64,000 nucleotides of DNA from Solirubrobacterales bacterium (GCA_023958085.1 JAMLGI010000009.1:1-64000); one strand, 5' to 3'; counted from the first letter of the stretch, positions 1-10,301 are shown. Program-made: numbers and translations. The notes: generated from the sequence alone by a model not told the origin.

Positions 1-18
1 GGCGGCGTCTGCGGCGTC

Positions 19-78
19 ACCGGAAGGAAACGACCAGCTCAGGTACGTGGGTACGATCGCGGGCCGTTTCCTTCCGGT
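19..78. repeat. 14-bp perfect inverted repeat (stem-loop)
   Basis: The arms ACCGGAAGGAAACG (19-32) and CGTTTCCTTCCGGT (65-78) are exact reverse complements separated by 32 nt. The loop holds a short GTAC/GTAC pair. There is no T-run after either arm, so it is not a classic intrinsic terminator. It lies just upstream of the structured repeat module at 111-183. It may be the 3' end signal of a gene left of the window or part of the same composite repeat. Confidence 0.7.
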
Positions 79-110
79 TCCTTGCATCCATCCGCTCTGG
101 AGGCTCCTGC

Positions 111-183
111 GAACCACCCGCAGTGGTCCTTCGGCTTTCGAGGGGAGGGTTGTCGCTCAATAGGACCGAGAGGTCTCCTGTCG
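111..183. repeat. Structured repeat module A, copy 1
   Basis: This 73-nt stretch aligns without gaps to 32534-32606 at roughly 70% identity. The best conserved blocks are GAACCACCCGC, TCGAGGGGAGG and TGTCGC. In both copies a short stem encloses the TGTCGC loop (GGTT with GACC here, GTCT with AGAC in the other copy), so pairing is kept while sequence changes. No ORF frame accounts for it. The whole stretch 1-280 shows no convincing gene, only this module and the inverted repeat at 19-78. Confidence 0.6.
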
Positions 184-280
184 AAACCCTGAAGTTTGCG
201 CATTTTGGGAGATGTGAAGGTTTTCCGTCCGATGAGACGAAGTAGCTTTCCATAACCCCTTCCGGAGGAGGAGAAAGCGC

Positions 281-469
281 ATGGCCAAAGAGGTATTCGA
301 CCAGGCTCAACCGCATAGCGACAAGGCCCGGCTGTTCGCCGAGGCGTTTCGTGGCTGCGACGAGTGGACGATTCCCCCGCGCAAGCCGCGTCGGAACACC
401 CGTCCGGTCTACAGCACACCGAGTCATCGAGCGGAGATCTTCGACCTGAACTTCCGTCAGGCAGCCTGA
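281..469 (+). CDS. Small uncharacterised protein, 62 aa
   Basis: I do not recognise this protein. It is short, soluble-looking and mixed in charge, with a basic proline-rich centre (PPRKPRRNTRP) and a C-terminal segment RAEIFDLNFRQAA. There are no cysteine pairs, membrane segments or signal peptide. The ATG start has a strong Shine-Dalgarno sequence (GGAGGAGGAG about 8 nt upstream), which is the main reason to believe it is translated. It stands alone between a structured repeat and rpmE, in the same direction. Its function is unknown. Confidence 0.55.
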   Translation: MAKEVFDQAQPHSDKARLFAEAFRGCDEWTIPPRKPRRNTRPVYSTPSHRAEIFDLNFRQAA

Positions 470-549
470 TCCGGACATCCGAGCGCTTTCCCGCCGCCCG
501 TTTCGGGGCCGATCAGGTCGGTCTCCCAGCGGCCGGTTGACCGGTTCCG

Positions 550-555
550 TAGAAT
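550..555 (+). promoter_or_regulatory. -10 box TAGAAT for leaderless rpmE
   Basis: TAGAAT ends 7 nt before the rpmE ATG, which places the transcription start on or next to the start codon. No -35 match is seen at 17 bp. There is no Shine-Dalgarno sequence before the ATG. This is the same arrangement as several other genes in the window. Confidence 0.55.
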
Positions 556-562
556 CTGTCCA

Positions 563-784
563 ATGAAGGCCGATATCCATCCCGAATACGTCGTCGCGAA
601 CGTCACCTGTTCCTGCGGCAACCAGTTCTACACCCGCTCCACCAAGCCCGATCTTCACGTGGAGCTCTGCTCGGCCTGCCACCCCTTCTACACCGGCAAG
701 CAGAAGCTGGTCGACACCGGTGGCCGGGTCGAGCGCTTCCAGCGCCGCGCCGCGAAGAAGGCCAAGGCCAACGCCGGCAGCTAG
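563..784 (+). CDS. rpmE: 50S ribosomal protein L31 (zinc-binding form)
   Basis: This is ribosomal protein L31, a peripheral protein of the large subunit near the central protuberance. The 73-residue length is typical. The four zinc ligands C16, C18, C36 and C39 (CSC and CSAC) are all present, so this is the C+ form rather than the zinc-independent paralogue. The motif [18 protein letters not shown] is characteristic. The C-terminus is rich in Lys and Ala. It is probably transcribed as a leaderless mRNA. Its stop codon overlaps the stop of the convergent GMC oxidoreductase through a shared CTAG. In many Actinobacteria rpmE lies just upstream of prfA, as here apart from the inserted oxidoreductase. 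Confidence 0.97.
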   Translation: MKADIHPEYVVANVTCSCGNQFYTRSTKPDLHVELCSACHPFYTGKQKLVDTGGRVERFQRRAAKKAKANAGS

Positions 785-2361
785 CCGGCTCGCCCGAGGA
801 TCAGGTCGGCCGCCTTCTCGGCGATCATGATCGTCGGTGCATTCGTGTTCCCGCCGGGAATCAGCGGCATCACTGACGCATCGACCACCCGCAGGCCGGC
901 AACGCCCCGCACCCGCAGTTCCGGGTCCAGCACCGCGGCATCGTCGCTGCCCATCCGGCAGGTCCCTACCGGGTGGTAGAGCAGTTCGGTGCGATCCCGG
1001 ATGTCGTCCTCGATCGCTTCGTCGTCAACGGTGTCAGCCCCGGGGTAGATTTCCCGTCCGGTCCGCGACCCCAGCGGTTCCGCAGCGGCGATTTCCCGGG
1101 CCAGGCGCACCCCGTGGACCATCGCCGCCATGTCTTCGGGCTCGGCGAGCGCGTTGGTCAGGATGGCCGGTTTCGCTCCGGGATCGGGACTCTTCAGGGT
1201 CACCTCGCCGCGAGCCTTCGGTGAGATCAGCACCGGTCCCAGGGTGATTGCATCCCGGTCGTACTTGTCAGCTCCATGCTGACTGAAGTACCCGGGCACG
1301 AAATGGAACTGCAGATCGGCGGCCGGCAAGCCGGGCCGGCTTCGGGTGAAGAGAAAGGCCTCGGCCACGGTCGAGGTGAGCGGCCCGGTGCGGCGCAGCG
1401 CCCATTCGGCCAGCGCCTTCGGTTTTTCGGCCGCGAGCAGTGAATCGCTGCCCGGTGCGTCCCAGATGCAGACCACGTAGGGGTGGTCCTGGAGGTTCAG
1501 GCCTACCCCCGGGGCGTCGGACTTGACCTCGATCCCGAGATCGGCGAGATGTCCGGCCGGGCCGATTCCGGAGAGCATCAGCAGCTGCGGTGAAGCGAGG
1601 GTGCCAGCCGAGAGGATTACTTCACGCCCGGCCCGGACGGTGGTCTGCCCGGCGCCTTTCCCGACCAGATAGGTCACCCCGGTCGCCCGTCCCTGTTCGA
1701 GCTCGATCCGGGTCACCGTTGCCCCGGTGATCACGCGGAGGTTGCGGCGCTTCCGGGCTGGCTTCAGATAAGCCTCGTTGCAGCCCCAACGTCGACCCCG
1801 GCGCTGGGTTCCCTGGGCCCAGGCAACCCCGTCCTGCTCCGGTCCGTTGTAGTCATCGATGAACGGATGACCGACCGTCCTGGCCGACTCGATGAAGGCT
1901 TCGGTCAGCTTCCTCGGCGAACGCGGGTCCTCCACCCGCAGGGGGCCCCCGGTGGCATGATCGTCCGAGGCACCCCTCGAACTGTCTTCTGCCTTGAGGA
2001 AGTACGGCTTCACGTCCTTCCACCCCCAGCCGGGGCAGCCGCCTTCCTCCCAGAGGTCGTAGTCGAGTGGCCGGCCGCGGACGTAGAGCATCGCGTTCAT
2101 CGCGCTGGATCCGCCCAGGCCCTTTCCGCGGGGAACGTAAAGCGAACGATCGTTGAGCGCCGACTCCGGTTCGGTGGCCAGATCCCAGTCGCGGCCGCTG
2201 TGGAACTGTTCGGCGAAAGCCGCCGGGATCATCACGCTCGGATGACGGTTTGATCCCCCCGCTTCGATCAACAGCACGCTGGTGCCCGAATCCTCGCTCA
2301 GTCGGTTCGCCAGGACGCAACCGGCAGAGCCGGCTCCGACGATGACGTAGTCGTAGGTCAT
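781..2361 (-). CDS. GMC-family FAD-dependent oxidoreductase (choline/alcohol dehydrogenase-like)
   Basis: This is a 526-residue glucose-methanol-choline oxidoreductase. The N-terminal dinucleotide-binding motif VGAGSAG (residues 8-14) with a following acidic strand end binds [11 protein letters not shown] (79-86) and the adjacent AMLYVRG form the GMC signature 1, and LSGIGP forms signature 2. The C-terminal catalytic HPVGTCRMG gives His463, and GGNTNAP gives the partner Asn507. The closest well-known relatives are choline dehydrogenase (BetA) and aliphatic alcohol dehydrogenases. The substrate cannot be told from sequence, and no betaine aldehyde dehydrogenase lies nearby. It is the only minus-strand gene between rpmE and prfA. 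A TATCCT box lies 6 nt before its ATG, suggesting a leaderless transcript. Confidence 0.93.
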   Translation of the reverse strand: MTYDYVIVGAGSAGCVLANRLSEDSGTSVLLIEAGGSNRHPSVMIPAAFAEQFHSGRDWDLATEPESALNDRSLYVPRGKGLGGSSAMNAMLYVRGRPLDYDLWEEGGCPGWGWKDVKPYFLKAEDSSRGASDDHATGGPLRVEDPRSPRKLTEAFIESARTVGHPFIDDYNGPEQDGVAWAQGTQRRGRRWGCNEAYLKPARKRRNLRVITGATVTRIELEQGRATGVTYLVGKGAGQTTVRAGREVILSAGTLASPQLLMLSGIGPAGHLADLGIEVKSDAPGVGLNLQDHPYVVCIWDAPGSDSLLAAEKPKALAEWALRRTGPLTSTVAEAFLFTRSRPGLPAADLQFHFVPGYFSQHGADKYDRDAITLGPVLISPKARGEVTLKSPDPGAKPAILTNALAEPEDMAAMVHGVRLAREIAAAEPLGSRTGREIYPGADTVDDEAIEDDIRDRTELLYHPVGTCRMGSDDAAVLDPELRVRGVAGLRVVDASVMPLIPGGNTNAPTIMIAEKAADLILGRAG

Positions 2362-2367
2362 GGGCGG

Positions 2368-2373
2368 AGGATA
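2368..2373 (-). promoter_or_regulatory. -10 box TATCCT for the GMC oxidoreductase
   Basis: On the minus strand TATCCT is followed by 6 nt and then the ATG, matching the leaderless arrangement seen elsewhere in the window. There is no Shine-Dalgarno sequence. Confidence 0.45.
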
Positions 2374-2507
2374 TCCCCGGCAGCACGGTCTGACCGGGAG
2401 TCAGCGCCGGTGTCGGCGGACTCCCGCGTCGGACCCGTTGGCCCGCTACGACCGGTTGCGGGGCGGTCTGCTCCGCCTGACCCGGCACTTGCCGTCACAA
2501 TAGGCTG

Positions 2508-3572
<1,065 letters not shown>

Positions 3573-3574
3573 GC

Positions 3575-4423
3575 GTGGCGGCCGCCACCTCTGGCGAAGC
3601 GATTCGTGCTGCGACTGATGCCCTGACCGCCGCCGGGATCGAGACCCCGCGTCTCGATGCCGAGGTGCTCCTGGCCGGCCTCCTGAACACCGGCCGTGCG
3701 GATCTGGTCGCTCGTCCGGACACCGAGCTTGATCCGCCGGTCTCCCGGGCCTTCTCCGAGGCGGTCCGGCGGCGGCTGAAACATGAGCCGGTGGCTTACA
3801 TTCTCGGCCGCAAGGGCTTCCGGTATATCGAGCTCGAGGTGGACCGGCGGGTGTTGGTGCCGCGACCCGAAACCGAGCTGCTGGTCGAGTTGGCGCTGGA
3901 GGTGGAACCGGCCACAGTGCTGGAGGTAGGCACCGGATCCGGGGCGGTCTCCCTGGCCTTGGCCGACGAGCTGCCCGAGTGCAGCCTGACTGCAACTGAC
4001 GTATCGTCTGACGCGCTGTCTGTCGCATTGTCGAATTCTCGGCGGCTTGGCTTCAGCGAACGAATTGCCTTCGTTTCCGGGTCGTTGCCGCCGGAGGGCG
4101 GAAAATTCGACTTGATCCTCGCGAACCTGCCCTACATTCCGGATTCCGACCGGTTGCCGAGCGACGTTGAAGCCTTCGAACCGCATCGGGCTCTTTTCGG
4201 CGGACCGGACGGCACCGACGTGATCGCGGAGGTGCTTGCCGCCCTCGCCGGTACCGGGATCGAGTCCCGGGTGATCGGACTGGAGATAGGCCCCGGGCAG
4301 GGCGAGACGGTCGCGGGAATGCTGCGGGCGGTGGGATACCCCAAGACCGAGGTGCGTCCGGATCTGGCCGGGATCGAACGGGTGGCGGTCGGTCACAGGG
4401 TCGGCCCGGGCACCGGCCGGTAG
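3575..4423 (+). CDS. prmC: Release factor glutamine methyltransferase
   Basis: PrmC (HemK) transfers a methyl group from AdoMet to the GGQ glutamine of RF1 and RF2. The N-terminal helical domain (about 1-80) is followed by a Rossmann-fold methyltransferase with the AdoMet motif EVGTGSGAVSLAL. The catalytic motif, normally NPPY, reads NLPY at residues 184-187 (ANLPYIP). NLPY is more typical of rRNA adenine methylases such as KsgA. The rest of the protein and its position directly after prfA are standard for PrmC. The GTG start lies 2 nt after prfA, which implies translational coupling. The length of 282 residues is usual. Confidence 0.93.
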   Translation: MAAATSGEAIRAATDALTAAGIETPRLDAEVLLAGLLNTGRADLVARPDTELDPPVSRAFSEAVRRRLKHEPVAYILGRKGFRYIELEVDRRVLVPRPETELLVELALEVEPATVLEVGTGSGAVSLALADELPECSLTATDVSSDALSVALSNSRRLGFSERIAFVSGSLPPEGGKFDLILANLPYIPDSDRLPSDVEAFEPHRALFGGPDGTDVIAEVLAALAGTGIESRVIGLEIGPGQGETVAGMLRAVGYPKTEVRPDLAGIERVAVGHRVGPGTGR

Positions 4424-4493
4424 TCGGTTGGAGGCCCCGCCATCGGAGGCCGTCCGGTCGTCCGCGGAAGCCGGGCTCTGCGAAAATCGGCGG

Positions 4494-5132
4494 ATGAAGG
4501 TTGTCCCCACCAACGTCAACGCCGGCGCCAGCGCCCGGCAGGCACTCGAGTCCTGCCTCAGTAAAGGTGGTGTGGCGTTGTTCCCGGCCGACGGACTCTA
4601 CGGACTGGCCTGCGACCCCCTGAACCAGGAGGCGGTCGAACGGATCCACACGATCAAGGGACGCGACGAGGGCAAGCCGTCCGCAGTCCTCTACCTCTCC
4701 CCGATGGCGATGCACGGCCTGACCCGGGACCTCGGTCAGCGGGTGAGCGAGGCCGCTGCCGCACTCCTGCCGGGTGCGGTCACCCTGATCGTCCCGAACC
4801 CCCGGCGTCGCTATCCCTTCGCCTGCCGCGACGATGAGCTGCGCCTCGGAATCCGGGTGATCGAGGGGCCACTGTCCGGAGTGCGTTTCCCGATGTTCCA
4901 GACTTCGGCCAATCTGAGCGGCGAGCCGGCCCCGAGTACATTCGGAGGAGTCGTTCCCGAGGTCCGTGACATGGTCGACCTGGCGATCGACGGCGGTGAA
5001 CTCACCGGCCTCCCGTCAACGGTGGTGGACCTGACCCGCTACGACGAGTACGGCGAGTGGGAGATCCTCCGGGAGGGCGGAATGAGCCGCGGTGACCTGA
5101 TCGCCGCGCTGGACCACCGTCCCCGGCTCTGA
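4494..5132 (+). CDS. L-threonylcarbamoyladenylate synthase (Sua5/YciO/YrdC family)
   Basis: This enzyme makes threonylcarbamoyl-AMP for t6A37 in ANN-decoding tRNAs. The YrdC fold is recognised by ALFPADGLYGLACDP, the ATP-binding IKGRDEGKP and the later QTSANLSGEPAP and PSTVVDL motifs. At 212 residues it is the short form without the Sua5 C-terminal domain. I start it at ATG 4494 because GAAAAT lies 6 nt upstream (leaderless pattern) and the family begins about here. The frame is open back to a TTG at 4428, which would add 22 residues of low similarity. It follows prfA-prmC in the order common in Actinobacteria. Confidence 0.88.
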   Translation: MKVVPTNVNAGASARQALESCLSKGGVALFPADGLYGLACDPLNQEAVERIHTIKGRDEGKPSAVLYLSPMAMHGLTRDLGQRVSEAAAALLPGAVTLIVPNPRRRYPFACRDDELRLGIRVIEGPLSGVRFPMFQTSANLSGEPAPSTFGGVVPEVRDMVDLAIDGGELTGLPSTVVDLTRYDEYGEWEILREGGMSRGDLIAALDHRPRL

Positions 5133-5176
5133 ATCCGCCCCACCGGTCCCCGGGTTTCGGATTTGCCCGCCGACGG

Positions 5177-5182
5177 TATTCT
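5177..5182 (+). promoter_or_regulatory. -10 box TATTCT for leaderless rpiB
   Basis: TATTCT is followed by 7 nt and then the GTG at 5190. This supports GTG 5190 over an upstream TTG as the real start of rpiB. Confidence 0.5.
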
Positions 5183-5189
5183 CAACCAC

Positions 5190-5636
5190 GTGAAAATCGC
5201 GATGGGATCAGATCACGCCGGGTTCGAGCTCAAGGAACAGGTCAAAGCCTCGCTGGAAGGCGAAGGCCACCAGATCGAGGATGTCGGTACGCACAGCGCC
5301 GAGTCAACCGACTACCCGCCGTTTGCCGCTCGGGCAGCCGAACTGGTCGCCTCCGGTGATGCCGAGCGCGGGGTGCTGGTCTGTGGTTCCGGCAACGGAG
5401 TTGCGATCGTCGCCAACAAGGTGGACGGCATCCGGGCGGTCAACGCCCACGATTCGGCCGAGGCCGAGATGAGTCGCCGCCACAACGACGCCAACGTGAT
5501 CACCCTGTCCGGTCAGCGACTCGACCCGGAACGGGCCGGCTCGATCGTCGAGACCTTCCTCGCCACCGATTTCGAAGGCGGTCGTCACGCCCGCCGGGTG
5601 GGCGAGATCGCCGAACTCGAAAAGGGCAACCTCTAG
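5190..5636 (+). CDS. rpiB: Ribose-5-phosphate isomerase B / RpiB-LacAB family
   Basis: This enzyme interconverts ribulose 5-phosphate and ribose 5-phosphate in the non-oxidative pentose phosphate pathway. The protein opens with VKIAMGSDHAGFELK, a family hallmark. It has the active-site Cys in VLVCGSGNGVAIVANK and the later SRRHNDANV segment. The 148 residues counted from GTG 5190 match the family. The frame extends upstream to a TTG at 5163, but the -10 box at 5177-5182 would then lie inside the gene, so I prefer GTG 5190. It lies between sua5 and an MMPL exporter. Confidence 0.9.
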   Translation: MKIAMGSDHAGFELKEQVKASLEGEGHQIEDVGTHSAESTDYPPFAARAAELVASGDAERGVLVCGSGNGVAIVANKVDGIRAVNAHDSAEAEMSRRHNDANVITLSGQRLDPERAGSIVETFLATDFEGGRHARRVGEIAELEKGNL

Positions 5637-5653
5637 AGACCGGGTCGGGCCGG

Positions 5654-7810
5654 ATGACCGCAAGGCTCGACCGCCTCGCCAGGTTCTCGATTCGCCACCA
5701 CCGGCTTGTGGTGGCGCTCTGGGTGGCGGTCGCGGTCGCTGTATCGCTGCTTGCCGGCGGGGTCGGCAAGCAGTTTGCCGACAACCTCACCCTGCCCGGC
5801 AAGGACAGCCAGGAGGCCACCGACCTGGTCGCCGCCCACTTCCCCGACCAGGTGAACGGCACCAACCCGGTCCTGTTCAAGACGAAACAGGGGAAGGTCA
5901 CGTCGGGCGAGGCCAGGCAGGCGATCGACCAGACGGTGAAGCGCCTCGAGGGCGAGTCCGGGGTGGCCGGAGTGGCCAGCCCGTTCAGCCAGGCCGGGCA
6001 GGCGCAGATCAGCAGGGACGGGCGGATCGCCTACATCTCGGTGACCCTGGCTGACGCCAACGGCGAGCTTTCCGACACCGACGCCGACCGGCTGGTTGAC
6101 GCCGCCACCCGGGATCAGAGCAGCAAGGTCGAGGTGGCGGTCGGCGGCTACCTCGGCCAGCAGGTTTCGAAACCGGCAACCGAGTCGAGCGAGGCGGTCG
6201 GGCTGGCGGTGGCCGCGGTTGTGCTCCTGCTCACTTTCGGAAGCGTGGTGGCGATGGGACTGCCGCTGCTGACCGCCCTGATCGGGCTGGTGATCGGCAT
6301 GGGGTTGATCGGTCTGCTCAGCCACGCCACCACGATCTCGACCACCGCTCCCACTCTTGCGACCATGATCGGACTCGGGGTCGGGATCGACTACGCGCTG
6401 TTCATCGTCACCCGCCACAAGACCGGGATGGCCGGTGGGCTGGAACCGGACGAGTCTGCCGCCCGGGCCACCGCGACCGCCGGCGGGGCGGTGCTTTTTG
6501 CCGGGATGACCGTGGTGGTCGCCCTGCTGGCCCTCGGGCTGGCCGGGATTCCCCTGGTCTGGACCCTCGGCTACAGCGCCGCAGTCGCGGTGGTCCTGGC
6601 GATCCTGGCCGCGCTCACCTTCCTGCCGGCCGTTCTCGGCTGGATCGGTCACGGCATCGATCGCCTGCGGATTCCCAGCCGCCGGACGAAACAGGATGAG
6701 CACGCCCGGGGCTGGATCCGCTGGGCCGAAGGGGTCGCGAACCATCCCTGGCCGGCGGTCATCGTCGCGGTGCTCATCCTGGTGATCCTCGCCTGGCCGG
6801 TGACCGACCTCAGGCTGGGTCAGAAGGATCTCGGCGACATGCCGGCCGACACCCAGACCCGGAAGGCCTACGACCTGAACACCGAGGGCTTCGGGGTCGG
6901 CCAGAACGGCCCCTTCCTGGTCGCCTCGAAACTGAACGGGGACCGGAACGCCGCCTCCAGCCTGGCCCGGTCAATTTCGAAGGACCGGGATGTCGCTTCG
7001 GTTTCCCCTCCCCGGATTTCCAAGGATGGCGAGGCGGCGATCTTCAACGCGGTCCCGAAGTCGAGCCCTTCCTCCTTCACCACCGAGGATGCCGTCGACC
7101 GGGTGCGTACCACCACCATTCCCGAGGCACTCGGGGACAGCAGGGCCGAGGCGCACCTCGGCGGGGTGACCGCGGGATACGTCGACCTGGCCGAGTCGAT
7201 CTCGGCCAGCCTCCCGTGGCTGATCCTGATCGTGGTTGCGCTCTCGCTCTTCCTGCTGCTGCTCGCCTTTCGTTCGATCGTGATTCCGCTGCAGGCCGCG
7301 GCGATGAACCTGATCTCGATCGCCGCCGCCTACGGGGTGGTGACCGCCGTCTTCCAGAAGGGCTGGGGGGCTTCCCTGATCGGTCTCGAAGGGCCGACTC
7401 CGGTGGTCAGCTTCCTGCCACTGGTCATGTTCGCGATTCTTTTCGGACTCTCGATGGACTACGAGGTGTTCCTGATGTCCCAGATTCGGGAGATCCATGC
7501 CCGTTCCGGGAAGAACCGGCATGCCGTCATCCACGGTCTGGCCAGCTCCGCCCGGGTGATCACGGCCGCCGCAGCGATCATGGTTGCGGTCTTCGCCAGC
7601 TTCGTGCTGAACGGCGATCCGGTGGTCAAACAGTTCGGTGTCGGGCTGGCATTCGCGGTGTTGATCGACGCGACCGTGGTTCGCTGCTTTCTGGTGCCGG
7701 CCCTGCTGGTGGTGTTCGAACGCTGGAACTGGTGGCTGCCCGGATGGCTCGACCGGTTTCTGCCCCGGGTCGACATCGAGGGCAACTCCTTCTACGAAAA
7801 CCGCCCGTAG
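5654..7810 (+). CDS. MMPL/RND-family transporter
   Basis: This is a 718-residue integral membrane transporter of the MmpL/RND type, driven by proton motive force and typically exporting lipids or hydrophobic molecules. It has two tandem halves, each with one membrane helix, an extracytoplasmic domain and then five helices. The paired Asp-Tyr proton-relay motifs are GVGIDYALFIVTRHK in the first half and FGLSMDYEVFLMSQIRE in the second. The C-terminus ends soon after the last helix (FYENRP), without the long cytoplasmic tail of mycobacterial MmpL3. The substrate is unknown. It begins 17 nt after rpiB but no related partner gene is adjacent. Confidence 0.92.
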   Translation: MTARLDRLARFSIRHHRLVVALWVAVAVAVSLLAGGVGKQFADNLTLPGKDSQEATDLVAAHFPDQVNGTNPVLFKTKQGKVTSGEARQAIDQTVKRLEGESGVAGVASPFSQAGQAQISRDGRIAYISVTLADANGELSDTDADRLVDAATRDQSSKVEVAVGGYLGQQVSKPATESSEAVGLAVAAVVLLLTFGSVVAMGLPLLTALIGLVIGMGLIGLLSHATTISTTAPTLATMIGLGVGIDYALFIVTRHKTGMAGGLEPDESAARATATAGGAVLFAGMTVVVALLALGLAGIPLVWTLGYSAAVAVVLAILAALTFLPAVLGWIGHGIDRLRIPSRRTKQDEHARGWIRWAEGVANHPWPAVIVAVLILVILAWPVTDLRLGQKDLGDMPADTQTRKAYDLNTEGFGVGQNGPFLVASKLNGDRNAASSLARSISKDRDVASVSPPRISKDGEAAIFNAVPKSSPSSFTTEDAVDRVRTTTIPEALGDSRAEAHLGGVTAGYVDLAESISASLPWLILIVVALSLFLLLLAFRSIVIPLQAAAMNLISIAAAYGVVTAVFQKGWGASLIGLEGPTPVVSFLPLVMFAILFGLSMDYEVFLMSQIREIHARSGKNRHAVIHGLASSARVITAAAAIMVAVFASFVLNGDPVVKQFGVGLAFAVLIDATVVRCFLVPALLVVFERWNWWLPGWLDRFLPRVDIEGNSFYENRP

Positions 7811-7855
7811 TCGCTACCCTCAGCTTCCCCGTCCACGAAAGGTCTTTCCGCTGAA

Positions 7856-9124
7856 ATGAGCTCCGCATCCGACGCCCTTCTCGATGCCTCCCTGGCCGAT
7901 ATCGACCCGGCGGTAGCAGCTGCCCTGGAGGGCGAGCTGTCCCGCCAGCGCAACACGCTGGAGATGATCGCCTCGGAGAATTTCGTGCCGCGAGCGGTAC
8001 TGGAGGCGACCGGTTCGGTGCTGACCAACAAGTATGCGGAGGGTTATCCGGGACGGCGCTACTACGGTGGCTGCGAACAGGTTGACATCGTCGAACAGCT
8101 CGCGATCGACCGGGCGAAGGAGCTGTTCGGGGCCGAGCACGCCAACGTTCAGGCCCACGCCGGCGCCCAGGCCAACAACGCCGCGTACATGGCGCTACTG
8201 GACCCCGGTGACCGGATCATGGGCCTGGCCCTCGACCATGGTGGCCATCTCAGCCATGGGATGAAACTGAACGTCTCCGGCAAGCTCTACGACGTGGTGC
8301 CGTACCACGTCTCCCGCGAGAACTTCCGGGTCGACATGGACGAGGTCGCCCGGCTGGCGGAAGAGACCCGGCCGAAACTGATCGTGGCCGGCTGGTCTGC
8401 CTACCCGCGTCAGCTCGACTTCCCCCGCTTCCGCAAGATCGCGGATTCGGTCGGCGCCCGTCTGATGGTGGACATGGCCCATTTCGCCGGGCTGGTTGCG
8501 GCCGGGGAGCACCCGAACCCGGTGCCACACGCCGACGTGGTCACGACCACGGTTCACAAGACTCTGGGTGGCCCCCGTTCCGGAATGATCCTTTGCACCG
8601 AGGAACTCAAGGCCGATGTGAACCGGGCGATCTTCCCGGGACAGCAGGGCGGTCCGCTGATGCACGTGATTGCCGCCAAGGCGGTGGCGCTCGGAATCGC
8701 CTCGGGCGAAGAGTTCGCCGAACGCCAGCGGCGTACCGTGGCCAATGCCCAGGCTCTGGCGACCGGGCTGATCGAGGGTGGCATCGACGTGCTGACCGGC
8801 GGCACCGACGTCCATCTTGTACTGGTCGACCTGAGTTCCACCGGACTTGACGGCCAGACCGGGGAGGACCGGCTCGACCAGGTCGGGATCACGGTCAACC
8901 GCAACGCGATTCCGTTTGACGAGCGTCCGCCGATGAACCCCTCCGGCCTCCGGATCGGTACCCCGGCGCTGACCACCCGGGGCTTCACCCCGGAGGACAT
9001 GGCCGAGGTGGCTGCGATCATCGCCACCGCGCTTTCCGACCGGTTCGATGCCGAACGCGAAACCCTGGCCGCCCGGAGTCAGGCCCTGATGGATCGCCAC
9101 CCCCTCTATCCGGGCCTCGGCTGA
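7856..9124 (+). CDS. glyA: Serine hydroxymethyltransferase
   Basis: This PLP enzyme converts serine and tetrahydrofolate to glycine and 5,10-methylene-THF. The PLP-binding lysine is about K235 in [13 protein letters not shown]. Other family motifs are [26 protein letters not shown] and [14 protein letters not shown]. The length of 422 residues is standard. A TACCCT box at 7815-7820 and a weak AAAGG upstream suggest its own promoter with a short leader. It is followed 10 nt later by the DUF354-like gene, and then by a strong hairpin. Confidence 0.96.
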   Translation: MSSASDALLDASLADIDPAVAAALEGELSRQRNTLEMIASENFVPRAVLEATGSVLTNKYAEGYPGRRYYGGCEQVDIVEQLAIDRAKELFGAEHANVQAHAGAQANNAAYMALLDPGDRIMGLALDHGGHLSHGMKLNVSGKLYDVVPYHVSRENFRVDMDEVARLAEETRPKLIVAGWSAYPRQLDFPRFRKIADSVGARLMVDMAHFAGLVAAGEHPNPVPHADVVTTTVHKTLGGPRSGMILCTEELKADVNRAIFPGQQGGPLMHVIAAKAVALGIASGEEFAERQRRTVANAQALATGLIEGGIDVLTGGTDVHLVLVDLSSTGLDGQTGEDRLDQVGITVNRNAIPFDERPPMNPSGLRIGTPALTTRGFTPEDMAEVAAIIATALSDRFDAERETLAARSQALMDRHPLYPGLG

Positions 9125-9134
9125 GCCTGCTCGC

Positions 9135-10187
9135 GTGACCCCTGTCACCGAGCAGTCCGGCGATCGTCCCGTCGCCGGAATGAAGGTCTGGTTCGACTGC
9201 ACGGCGGCGGCCCATCCGCTGGTCCTGAAACCGTTGATCGACCGGTTCACGGCCACCGGGGCCGAGGTGCTGGTCACCGCCCGTGAGTACGGGCAGACGG
9301 TCGGCATCCTCGAACGTCTGGAGATTCCGCATCGGGTGGTCGGCCGACACGGTGGTGGTTCGCGTCCCGGCAAGCTGATGGCGCTGGCCGGACGTTCGGC
9401 AGGGCTGGCCCGGGTGATCTGGAACTTCCGGCCCGATCTGGCGATCGCTCACGGGTCGGTCGATCTCGCCCTGCTTTCGGCGGTTCTCTTCATCCCCTCG
9501 GCCCAACTTCAGGACTACGAGTACGCCGGTCTCCAGCGGAAGCTCGCATTCCGGATCGCAAGAAGGGTCCTGGTTCCGGATTCGATCCCGGTCGAACGGA
9601 TGGAGGCGATCGGAGCCGGTGGGGAAAAGCTGGTCAGGTACCCCGGCCTCAAGGAGGATTACTACCTGGCCGGTTTCGAACCTGACCCGGCGGTCATCGC
9701 CGAACTCGGGCTCGACCGGGAGCGGGTACTGGCGGTGGTTCGGCCTCCGCCGGAAACCTCCGAATATCACGCCGAGAACCCGCTCTACGAAGAGGTGATC
9801 GAGCGCCTGGCTGTAGCCGACGGGGTGACCGCGGTGGTGATCCCGCGGACCGAATCCCAGGGCACCCGGACCCGGACACTCGGCTCCCCGAACCTGGTCG
9901 TGCCGGACAGGGCGATCGACGCCCAGAGCCTGATCGCCCTCTCCGACCTGGTGGTGTCCGCCGGCGGCACCATGAACCGCGAGGCGGTGGCCCTCGGCAC
10001 TCCGGTCTACACAACCTTCGCCGGGAAGATGGGCGGGGTGGATGAAGCCCTGATCGCCGACGGCCGTCTCAAAGTGCTCGAAGGCGCCGATCAGCTCGAA
10101 CTGGTCAAGAGGACCGGATCAGCCGGCCCCCGCGAACCGCAGGATCCAGCGGTCCTGATGCAAGGAGTCCTCGGCGCCCTCCACTGA
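9135..10187 (+). CDS. DUF354-family protein (GT-B-like, putative nucleotide-sugar enzyme)
   Basis: This 350-residue protein matches the DUF354 family: an opening MKVWFDCTAAAHPLVLKPLI, a central nucleotide-fold section and a C-terminal SDLVVSAGGTMNREAVALGTP resembling the donor-binding site of UDP-GlcNAc 2-epimerase and GT-B glycosyltransferases. DUF354 proteins are widespread in archaea and some bacteria and lack a firm biochemical role. I infer a sugar-nucleotide or glycan function. The start is GTG at 9135; a second candidate is ATG 9180, which matches the usual family N-terminus more closely. It is co-directional with glyA and ends just before a terminator-like hairpin. Confidence 0.75.
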   Translation: MTPVTEQSGDRPVAGMKVWFDCTAAAHPLVLKPLIDRFTATGAEVLVTAREYGQTVGILERLEIPHRVVGRHGGGSRPGKLMALAGRSAGLARVIWNFRPDLAIAHGSVDLALLSAVLFIPSAQLQDYEYAGLQRKLAFRIARRVLVPDSIPVERMEAIGAGGEKLVRYPGLKEDYYLAGFEPDPAVIAELGLDRERVLAVVRPPPETSEYHAENPLYEEVIERLAVADGVTAVVIPRTESQGTRTRTLGSPNLVVPDRAIDAQSLIALSDLVVSAGGTMNREAVALGTPVYTTFAGKMGGVDEALIADGRLKVLEGADQLELVKRTGSAGPREPQDPAVLMQGVLGALH

Positions 10188-10192
10188 TCCCC

Positions 10193-10252
10193 CCGGTGGG
10201 GCCCGCAGGTGCCCGTATGGATACTGGTTGGCCCCACCGGTTCGATTTCGTT
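10193..10252 (+). terminator. Hairpin after the glyA-DUF354 pair
   Basis: An 11-bp perfect stem is formed by CCGGTGGGGCC (10193-10203) and GGCCCCACCGG (10230-10240). It is followed by the T-rich TTCGATTTCGTT. This fits a terminator between DUF354 and the wecA-ATP synthase block, although the 26-nt loop is long. Confidence 0.6.
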
Positions 10253-10301
10253 GGGTCCATCCCGCCGTTTGGTTGGGGCTCGTGAGATTCTTTAGGGCAT
10301 C

